Positions 57,252 to 64,000 of a stretch of DNA of 64,000 bases are shown here, in pieces. The notes under the pieces are model-generated. The model saw only the letters and a program-made list of their open reading frames with translations. It had not been told where the DNA came from and searched no databases. Each line of letters starts with the position of its first letter. Positions within the stretch are counted from its first letter, which is position 1. Made by a program: the position numbers and the translations under genes. Source of the stretch: Bryobacteraceae bacterium (GTDB taxonomy: Bacteria > Acidobacteriota > Terriglobia > Bryobacterales > Bryobacteraceae); the NCBI GenBank assembly GCA_019752335.1, contig JAIEMJ010000009.1, forward strand, positions 98,828 through 162,827, written 5' to 3'.

Positions 57252-57967
57252 TCTGGCCCGCCTTGGCGACTACCAGTGCCGCGGCGTTGGCGGCCTGGGC
57301 GGTGCGCTCTCCCCGGTCGTCCTTGCTGGGGCCCGTGGTCTGGCAAGGCCCCCAGACCAAACGCCAAATCGCCCTCACCTTCGACGACGGCCCCAGCGAA
57401 AGCACGCCCGCTCTGCTCGACCTGCTCGACTCCCATGCCGCCAAGGCGACCTTCTTCGTCTGCGGCGCCAACGTGCGCCGGCTGCCGGGCGTCGCTCGTG
57501 AGATCGCCGCGCGCGGCCACGAATTGGCGAATCACACCATGACGCATCAGCCGCTCTACCTGAAGTCCCACGCCGCGATCCAGCGCGAGGTGGTGGACGC
57601 GCAGAGCGAGATCGCTGGCGTTACCGGCGCCCCACCGAAGCTCTTCCGGCCGCCCTTCGGTTGCCGTTGGCCAGGCCTGGCCGGAGTCCTGCGTCAGGCG
57701 GACTTGCGGCTGGTCATGTGGAGCGCGATCGGTTGCGACTGGCGCCTGCCGGCCAGTGGCGTGGCCGCGCGTCTCCAGGCCGCGGCGCGCCCGGGGGCCA
57801 TTTTTTGCCTCCACGATGGCCGCGAATTAACCCTTCAGCCCGAGATTGCCGCCACAATCGGCGCGGTTCGCGTTATCATGCCCAGATTGGGGCAAGACGG
57901 CTTTCGTTTCCCCACCGTTAGCGAATTCATATGCCCGACCCCATCATCGAACGTGTTATCCAGGTAA
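57248..57967 (+). CDS. polysaccharide deacetylase (NodB homology)
   Basis: A 239-residue carbohydrate esterase family 4 protein. The NodB motifs are LTFDDGPS (Asp46 and Asp47), HELANHTMTH (His96 and His100 as metal ligands) and RPPFG (Arg134). The usual hydrophobic N-terminal anchor is present at about residues 5-18. It is coupled to the upstream enolase-superfamily gene, and its 3' end overlaps the acyl carrier protein gene by 37 bases. The likely target is N-acetylated amino sugars, though the substrate is not known. Confidence 0.9.
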   Translation: MIWPALATTSAAALAAWAVRSPRSSLLGPVVWQGPQTKRQIALTFDDGPSESTPALLDLLDSHAAKATFFVCGANVRRLPGVAREIAARGHELANHTMTHQPLYLKSHAAIQREVVDAQSEIAGVTGAPPKLFRPPFGCRWPGLAGVLRQADLRLVMWSAIGCDWRLPASGVAARLQAAARPGAIFCLHDGRELTLQPEIAATIGAVRVIMPRLGQDGFRFPTVSEFICPTPSSNVLSR

Positions 57968-58188
57968 TCGTCAAGACCCAGCACATGGAGGCCGACACCG
58001 TAAAACCGGAGAGCACCTTCGAGGAGTTGAAAATCGACTCCCTGGATGGCTTGCAGATCCTCTTCGCCCTCGAAGAGGAATTCAACGTCAACATCCCGGA
58101 CGACGCCGCCAAGCAACTGCGTAGCGTGGCCGACATTGCCACCGGCATTCGCGCGCTTCTCGCCGAGACGCCGGCCGCCTCGGCCTAA
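57931..58188 (+). CDS. acyl carrier protein
   Basis: An 85-residue helical protein with the phosphopantetheine attachment Ser37 in KIDSLDGLQILFALEEEF and the acidic second helix of ACPs. The start lies inside the deacetylase gene (37-base overlap), and it is followed three bases later by a ketosynthase. A dedicated ACP/ketosynthase pair away from a full fatty-acid cluster suggests a specialised lipid or acyl-sugar product. Confidence 0.92.
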   Translation: MPDPIIERVIQVIVKTQHMEADTVKPESTFEELKIDSLDGLQILFALEEEFNVNIPDDAAKQLRSVADIATGIRALLAETPAASA

Positions 58189-58191
58189 CCG

Positions 58192-59394
58192 ATGCAGCGG
58201 GTTGCGATCACCGGGCTGGGCATCGTCTCCGCGCTGGGCTCCACGCGCGACGCCTTCTGGGCCGCGCTCGCGGCCGGCGTGGGGGGCATTCGCCCCATTG
58301 CGTCCGTGGACTGTTCACCCCTCAAAATGAAGCATGGCGCCGAAGTGGCCGGCTTTGATCCGCTCCGGCATTTCGACGCCAAGGATCTGGATGTGCTGGA
58401 TCCTTTCGCGCAGTACGCGCTGGCCGCCGCCGCCGAAGCCATCGCCGATGCCGGCGTCGAACTCACTGCGGCGCTGAAACAGCGCACGGCCATCGTCACC
58501 GGCTGTGGCTTGGGCGGAAAAATTACCGAAGACCAGGGCTTTCGCGACCTCTACGCCGAAGGCAAACCGCGCTTTCACCCCATGACCATTCCGCGCGCGA
58601 TGACCAGCGCGGGCGCCAGCCACATCTCCATGCGCTTTGGCTTTACCGGGCCGGCGCTCACGGTGTCCACCGCCTGCTCGTCGGCGAACCATGCCTTGGG
58701 CCAAGCCCTCTGGATGGTGCGGAGCGGCGCGGCGGAGATGGCCATTGCCGGTGGCAGCGAAGCGCCGTTTTCCCTTGGCGTGCTGAAGGCCTGGGAGGCG
58801 ATGCGCGTCGTAGCGCCGGACACCTGCCGTCCCTTCTCCAAGGACCGGCAGGGCCTGATCCTGGGCGCCGGCGCCGGGATGCTCATCCTGGAGCCTTGGG
58901 AGCGCGCCCAAGCCCGTGGCGCCCGCATCTACGCCGAGCTAGCCGGCTGTGGCATGACGGCCGACGCCCACCACCTCACCATGCCCTCGGCGTCAGGCGC
59001 CGCCCGCGCCATGTCGCTGGCGATGGCCGATGGCGGTCTGGCGCCCGAAGAGATTGGCTACATCAATGCCCACGGCACCGGGACCCCGGCCAACGACGCG
59101 ACGGAGACGCGCGCCATCCGCGAAGTCTTCGCCGCGCCGCCGCCGGTAAGTTCCACCAAGTCCATGCACGGGCACGCCATGGGCGCCGCGGGCGCCCTCG
59201 AAGCCGCCGCCACCGCCTTGGCGCTGTACCACGGCATCCTCCCACCGACCGCGAACTACACGACTCCCGATCCGGGCTGCGATTTGGACGTCCTGCCCAA
59301 CGTCGCCCGCCCGTCCCGCGCCGGCGCGGCGCTATCGAATTCGTTCGCCTTTGGCGGCTTGAACGCCGTGCTCGCCTTCCGCGCGGCTTCCTAA
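58192..59394 (+). CDS. beta-ketoacyl-ACP synthase (KAS I/II type)
   Basis: A 400-residue condensing enzyme. The Cys-His-His set is visible as Cys162 in STACSSANHALG, His294 in NAHGTGTPAND and His328 in KSMHGHAMGAAG. In the last block the family's usual Thr two residues before His328 is replaced by a His. It condenses acyl-ACP with malonyl-ACP. It belongs to the operon with the ACP. Whether it serves ordinary fatty acids or a special product is open. The 930 bases downstream hold repeats and a decayed gene. Confidence 0.92.
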   Translation: MQRVAITGLGIVSALGSTRDAFWAALAAGVGGIRPIASVDCSPLKMKHGAEVAGFDPLRHFDAKDLDVLDPFAQYALAAAAEAIADAGVELTAALKQRTAIVTGCGLGGKITEDQGFRDLYAEGKPRFHPMTIPRAMTSAGASHISMRFGFTGPALTVSTACSSANHALGQALWMVRSGAAEMAIAGGSEAPFSLGVLKAWEAMRVVAPDTCRPFSKDRQGLILGAGAGMLILEPWERAQARGARIYAELAGCGMTADAHHLTMPSASGAARAMSLAMADGGLAPEEIGYINAHGTGTPANDATETRAIREVFAAPPPVSSTKSMHGHAMGAAGALEAAATALALYHGILPPTANYTTPDPGCDLDVLPNVARPSRAGAALSNSFAFGGLNAVLAFRAAS

Positions 59395-59457
59395 GTCGGC
59401 CGGGGCGTAAATGGGGACCCAAGACAAGAACCGCCTCTTAACGAACCGCGCGTGCCA

Positions 59458-59651
59458 ACCAGCCCCGAACGTAGTGAGGGGGTCACTAAGAACCAATGCC
59501 TTAACGCTGTGGTTCGTTGAGAGTCCCGGTGGCCGCTGCGGGGGCCACAAGTAGTGGTGAAAACGTACACGACACGCCAGGGCATGACCCGCCCACCAGC
59601 CCCGAGCGCAGCGAGGGGGTCCTTCGGAAGCGCCGAAAGGAGTGAGGGGTC
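59458..59651. repeat. short dispersed repeats, three copies
   Basis: Copies at 59458-59484 and 59595-59621 match at 24 of 27 positions (ACCAGCCCCGA..GAGGGGGTC). A shorter, divergent third copy lies at 59631-59651. They resemble short intergenic palindrome-like repeats. A nearby 8-bp inverted pair (about 59440 and 59510; AACGAACC/GGTTCGTT) is part of the same array. No gene lies between 59395 and 59847. Confidence 0.55.
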
Positions 59652-59847
59652 ATCAGAATCCATGGTTTACGGAGTGGCCTACGGCGAGTAAGTGGCCCGT
59701 TCCTGGTCGTGGCCTCGCAAAGCCGGGCCGCGGCAATTACCGAAATTGACTGCCTCGCGCGTCCGCGCAGAATTTACACTTTTGAAGCGCGAACTCACTT
59801 GCCAATACAATCGTACCTGGCGAATAACTACGCCTTACTGCCTTTCG

Positions 59848-60186
59848 TTGCTCACCGTAACCGGCCTACTCTTTGCACAAGCGCAGTTCCGTAAGGTCGA
59901 CCCCACACTTACTTTCGAACACGTCATTGCCATTGTTCCCATGCTGGGCACGGCCCCAGTTTTCTGACTTAGCCGGCATTACCGGCTTCACCGCTGACTC
60001 AGCGACGATGGACGTTATGCCTTCGTCGAATTCATCGCCGGGGATCGCAAATCTCTCGACCCCATCGTAAACTCCGCCAATCGCCTGGCCCGCAAAGAAG
60101 ATAATTCGAAAGACTAGGTCTACGAAGACTTCAAGCGCTACAAAAAGAACTTCAAACCCGAACGCTTCGGCGTCGCTACCCCGTAG
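59848..60186 (+). pseudogene. decayed small secreted protein gene
   Basis: A hydrophobic start (SLLTVTGLLFAQA), a FEHVIAIVPMLGT segment, then SDDGRYAFVEFIAGDRKS and a C-terminal YKKNFKPERFGVATP can be read as one protein of about 110 residues. Two compensating frame changes lie near 59960 and 60000, and a TAG lies in the body at 60115. The N-terminal start codon is uncertain (TTG assumed). Similar small proteins with a final DRFG-like motif are known to me from other Acidobacteria, but no function is established. Confidence 0.6.
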
Positions 60187-60323
60187 TCATCTCTCCTGAC
60201 ATCCCGGCGCTGATGGCTCGTCCGCCCTATGCGCAAATCACAACCTGACGAACCCCGACCGTAAGGGAGGGGATGCTTCTTTCCGTTCCGCGCCCAACCA
60301 ACTCAAGAAAGGGACCCACACCC

Positions 60324-63165
60324 ATGCGCACCCGTATTGCTGTACTCTTCTTCGTCGTCGCTTTAGCCATGGCGAACTACTTACCCTTCACCGTCAACAC
60401 CCTACTGGATCAACAACGGCGGCGCCACTTTCCAGTGGCAGGCTTGGAATGTCTATCCCATCTCCCAAACCAATTCCCCGGACAGCACCAGCGACTACGA
60501 AATCGGCAACACGCTTCCTGCTACCTGTTACGCAAATCCGATAGGCACCGTTTGGGACATGTACCATCATTTCCTCCGCGCCACTTCCGACTATAACTTC
60601 GACAACGGTTCTGCTTACGACGTCGTCTACGAAAGCAAGCGCTGCGGCATCTACACGTCTTCGAATAACTTCGGCGCGCCTACGCTCATCACGCCCAACG
60701 CGAACAGTAACCTCCAAACCGCGATGAACTGGAATACTCTGCTGCAACCCACGAGTAGTTCGACACCGAACGGTAACTCGGCCTCGGTCGGTTACGATAG
60801 CTTCGGGCGGGTGATCCGGCAGACCAACGGCGAACCGCTGGATACCGGCGGGCGGCGCCGACTATCAGGCTTACTACACTTACAACGTTCGCGATCAGCT
60901 CACGCAAGTGCAGATAACACGCCTCGACCAGGTCGGCGGCACTTACACCCAAACCCGCACCTTCGTCTACGACCTTACCACCGGCTGGATGACCTCCGCG
61001 ACCAATCCAGAGAACGGCACCACGACTTACAATTACGACATCTACGGCCGGCTCAACTATAAGCAGGACGCTAAGGGTCAGCGGCTGGAGTACCTCTACG
61101 ACGTCAACAACCGCATCACGAAGATGACTCCCAAGGACTCTTCTGGCACCGTCGTCACCTGCGACATCGTCGAGTACTTCTATGACCTCACCATCAACAC
61201 CTATGGCCGCCTCAGCGCGACGCAATGGGGCAGTAAAGAACTCGATGCTGGCAGTAGCCCGCTGTGCGCCAAGGGCCTCCATCGCGAGGAGTACACGTAC
61301 ACCAATGGCGGCCGGGTCACTAGCAAGACCTTCAAGCTGACGCGCAAGTTCTCGGACATCAACAACGAAGAGCGCACCGCGCAGATGGCCATCGCTTACG
61401 ACTACACCACGGGCCAGTTTCCCAATCAGTTTGCCAGGTTCACGCTGAACAAAGTCACTTACCCGACTACTTATACGCAGTCTGGGCCGCAAGTGATAGC
61501 GATTCCCGGCGCGATCTATCAGTACACCTACGACAGCACCGGCCGCCCCACGGGCGAAACTCGGGACGGCAGCGCCGTCGTCGATCAGGTGACGTATAAT
61601 ACTTTTGGATCCATGACTCAGATGCGTCAACTCGTCGGTGGCGGCAGCAAAACCGAAACCCGCGCCTACGACTCCTTCCAGCGCCTCACCTCGATGACCA
61701 CGCTGGACGGCGCGCCGCTATCACTTACACTTACTCGCAAACCGCCAACGACGGTAAGCTCGTCTCGCAAACCACCAGCGGCGAGACCGTGAGTTACACT
61801 TACGATTCACTCGGCCGCCTGACCCAAGCCGCCACCGCCGGCGCGGGCGGTTGGGGGATGAGCTGGATCTATGATGGCTGGGGGAACAGACTGAACCAAA
61901 CCGCCGTTAAGGGCTCCGTGCCGACGATGGTCACGCTGACTGACCCGGCCACGAATCGCATCCAGTCGCACACTTACGATGCCAACGGCAATACGATCTC
62001 GACGCCCCAGCAGGGCACGATGACTTACGACGTCCAGAACCGCCTCAAGACCGTAGCCTCGGATACTTACGGCTACGATCCCGGCAATAAGCGCATCTGG
62101 AAGAACGACGAATACACCTTCTGGGGCGCAAACGGCGAACGCATCGGCAGCTACTCGGCGGTGAAGCTGATCGATACGAACGGCGGCACGCCGGTACATA
62201 CTTTGGTCTTTCAGAAGATCCAGACAGACGAATACTTCGGCGGCCGCCGCCTGACGTCGCAGGACCGGCTGGGGTCGGTGGGTTCGTATTATCCGTATGG
62301 CGAGTCGCGGTCGGGGACGGTGTCGAATGCCGATTCGTTTGCTACTTACTACCGGGATTCTACGGGTCTGGATTATGCTGACCAACGGTACTACATTCCT
62401 GGGGCGGGGCGCTTTGCTTCTTCAGACCCGTATCAAGCAAGTGCGAGTGCAAGTGATCCGGGATCATGGAATCGCTATACCTCCGCCGGTGGCGAGCCCA
62501 TCGGTCGGCTTGACTCGGCAGGATTGTCCTGGTTGCCAGCTGGTGGCTTGGTCACAAGCGGTTGCATTGGCTGCGCGAGTGCTTTCGGAACGCTCACGTC
62601 CGGTGGTGGTGGCGGTGGTTTCGTAAGTTCTGGTAGCACTCCTACCTGGGTTTGGCATGAAGAAAACGAAGTCCTATGGGGGCTTGATCGCCTTGGTTAT
62701 GGACAACCGGTCGACATCTGGCAAAACACGTTAGACTCGCTCTTGATCGTTGCCAATAACATTTACATTGCCGGAGTGAGTGAGGAATGCATGAAAGAAC
62801 TCAGCAAACTGGGCAACAGCGGCACCTCGAACAAACCTATAACGATGTCCGCTATCTCTACTGCGGCTTTGAGCGCACAATTCAGGAGCGGCGCCTTACC
62901 AGACGTAGCAGTGGACTTTGCCGATCCTCAGGTTCACGCTTTGACAATAAACCTTGGCGAGCCTTTTATCTTTTGGCGGCCTGGCCAGCTCGGTCAATCA
63001 TCCACGCAGTCAAACTGGCTGGCTAACAACGTTCTACATGAGTTGTTGCATACGTTGGGATATAGCGATGCATATATTCAGGAGACACTTCTGGGAAAGG
63101 ATAAAGTTGATGCAAGAAATACAAATAACATCACCCAGCACCTCGGGGAGCATTGTTTCAAATGA
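60324..63165 (+). pseudogene. RHS-repeat protein with metalloprotease-like tip, interrupted by frameshifts
   Basis: If read across three frame changes (about 60382, 60850 and 61717), the gene encodes about 946 residues: a signal-like start (MRTRIAVLFFVVALAMANY), a region of YD repeats (for example NYDIYGRLNY, QYTYDSTGRPTGET), and the RHS core (YYIPGAGRFASSDPY, then SWNRYTSAGGEPIGRLDSAGL). A variable C-terminal tip of about 210 residues (about 62524-63165) follows, with HELLHTLGYSD, a zinc-protease motif HExxHxxGxxD. The last 1377 bases (61789-63165) are an intact frame, so the tip itself is not damaged. Assembly indels or real decay are both possible. RHS tips are usually toxins in contact-dependent competition. 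Confidence 0.75.
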
Positions 63166-63172
63166 TAGACGA

Positions 63173-63844
63173 ATGGGAGGAGTAAGGGCCCTGCTGGGCG
63201 TAGTTGCGCTACTTCTTCCGGTAGCGATGTCTGGACAGGTTCCGAGTTCAAGGAACTGCCGAGTCGAGCTGCAAGTAATGGACTATTACGGTGTGCCGCA
63301 AGACTATAAGTTGCTCTCGATAAAAGACGAAAGCGGTGTTGAACATCGAGAACGCTTCAATGGTCTGAGCGGCTATCTTCCTTGCCGGTATAGGACTTAT
63401 CGATTCGAAGTATCACGAACCGACATAGATCACGTGTTGGGGAAGATTCAAGGGACCGTCACTGTCGACTTCGCTGAGACTCGAAAGACCGTTATGGTGA
63501 ATCCCAATGTGAGGCTGCACGGGAAAGGCGCGGGAGAGTTGTCGATGGCGCTGCCAGCGAACCACGTCTGGAGGGGTCGGCTAGTCGGTAAGAAGGAAGG
63601 AGAGCAACTCTGGATACATATACGGTCTGTCGTAGGGTCGATCCACGAAGAGGCGTTTGTCGATCACAGTGATGAGTTTCGGATCTATAGTGGCTTCATT
63701 GCGGGTAGGTATCTGTTCTATGTGATGAATGCGAGAGGCGAAGTAGTCTATCAGGCCGTGCTCGACATAACAAGATTCGCACCAAAGACGCCGCTGTCAA
63801 TCGATCTTGGGGAGGCACGGCCGTCTACGATTAGAGTGGAATGA
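63173..63844 (+). CDS. secreted protein next to the RHS tip, possible immunity or accessory protein
   Basis: A 223-residue protein starting at ATG 63173, eight bases after the RHS stop. A signal peptide (about 1-22; VRALLGVVALLLPVAMSGQ) is followed by beta-rich domains with a few cysteines. No family is recognised. A gene immediately behind an RHS tip is often the cognate immunity gene, and export would suit a protease acting outside the cytoplasm, but no direct evidence links them. No clear ribosome site was found. Confidence 0.6.
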   Translation: MGGVRALLGVVALLLPVAMSGQVPSSRNCRVELQVMDYYGVPQDYKLLSIKDESGVEHRERFNGLSGYLPCRYRTYRFEVSRTDIDHVLGKIQGTVTVDFAETRKTVMVNPNVRLHGKGAGELSMALPANHVWRGRLVGKKEGEQLWIHIRSVVGSIHEEAFVDHSDEFRIYSGFIAGRYLFYVMNARGEVVYQAVLDITRFAPKTPLSIDLGEARPSTIRVE

Positions 63845-63883
63845 CGGGGGGGAAAGCGGGTCAGTCTGGTATGACACCACGTA

Positions 63884-63905
63884 GCCCGCAAAAGAGTTTG
63901 CGGGC
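63884..63905. terminator. perfect hairpin downstream of the secreted protein gene
   Basis: A 9-bp perfect stem (GCCCGCAAA, with its complement at 63897-63905) with loop AGAG. No T run follows, so it may be a terminator or part of a structured element. Confidence 0.4.
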
Positions 63906-63935
63906 CGGGAGGTAAAGTGGCGGAAGTGCCGGTCA

Positions 63936-64000
63936 GTGCGCCGGGATAAACCGGCATATGGTAGGGGATGAAAGAGCCCTACAGGAAAGGAATAGCGAAC
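63936..64000 (+). mobile_element. possible 5' end of a group II intron
   Basis: GTGCGCC at 63936 is the usual first bases of bacterial group II introns. It is followed by a short hairpin (CCGGGATAAACCGG) and a second one in which GTAGGGG pairs with GCCCTAC around ATGAAAGA, as in domain I of these ribozymes. The window ends before any reverse-transcriptase gene, so this is tentative. Confidence 0.3.

Noticed and set aside
59400..59700. Small repeats as a possible CRISPR
   Set aside because: There are only three related copies with irregular spacing and they diverge, so this is not an array.

Overview
The window is high-GC bacterial DNA that reads like a member of the Acidobacteriota, most likely the Bryobacterales/Solibacterales group. 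This placement rests on gene content alone: four Oar-type TonB-dependent receptors with an N-terminal carboxypeptidase-regulatory domain, an ADOP-type ABC permease with its PadR regulator, paired DUF1549/DUF1553 and DUF1501 proteins, CRTAC1/ASPIC-UnbV proteins, and many ECF sigma factors and TPR proteins. No rRNA or tRNA gene, CRISPR array or intact insertion sequence was seen.

Layout. 1-4.4 kb: a truncated c-type cytochrome gene, a secreted PEGA-like protein, an Fsr-type MFS exporter, two small membrane proteins, then purA. 4.5-8.9 kb: a small conserved gene, pheS and pheT (pheT carries a one-base frameshift), and a beta-barrel protein. 9-14 kb: a DUF1549/DUF1553 cytochrome-like protein with a DUF1501 protein, then an ECF sigma/anti-sigma pair with a secreted protein. 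14-32 kb: surface nutrient uptake, with three large receptors, one in a tight operon with a CRTAC1 protein and a TPR protein, plus an ABC permease/PadR pair and a decayed CRTAC1 gene. 32-43 kb: a long leftward gene series. It holds an S24-type regulator with arfB, a cytochrome c/PQQ dehydrogenase pair, a baeRF-like protein, and then ECF sigma, zinc-finger/TPR anti-sigma, CHAT protease, an unrecognised protein and a trypsin-like protease. 43-50 kb: ubiX-pheA, a fourth receptor behind a near-perfect sigma-54 promoter, and an MFS transporter. 50-59.4 kb: small metal/cysteine-cluster proteins, inositol-phosphate synthase, an AAA ATPase, tandem paralogous secreted proteins, a DinB-fold protein, and an operon of enolase-superfamily enzyme, NodB deacetylase, ACP and ketosynthase. 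59.4-64 kb: a decaying accessory region with repeats, a dead small gene, a frameshifted RHS gene ending in a predicted metalloprotease tip, a secreted protein, and what may be the 5' edge of a group II intron.

The most interesting candidate system is the leftward block at 32.1-38.1 kb. A dedicated sigma/anti-sigma pair is followed directly by a membrane-anchored TPR-CHAT (caspase-like) protease. Next comes a protein of unknown fold, and then a small serine protease with a visible His-Asp-Ser triad. Two proteases of different clans in one tightly packed, self-regulated operon suggest a stress- or invasion-triggered proteolytic cascade. This is inference. A second candidate is the RHS protein whose C-terminal tip carries an HExxHxxGxxD zinc-protease motif.

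Several frames are broken by single bases (pheT, three sites in the RHS gene). Since pheT is essential, assembly indels must be considered before calling any of these true pseudogenes.
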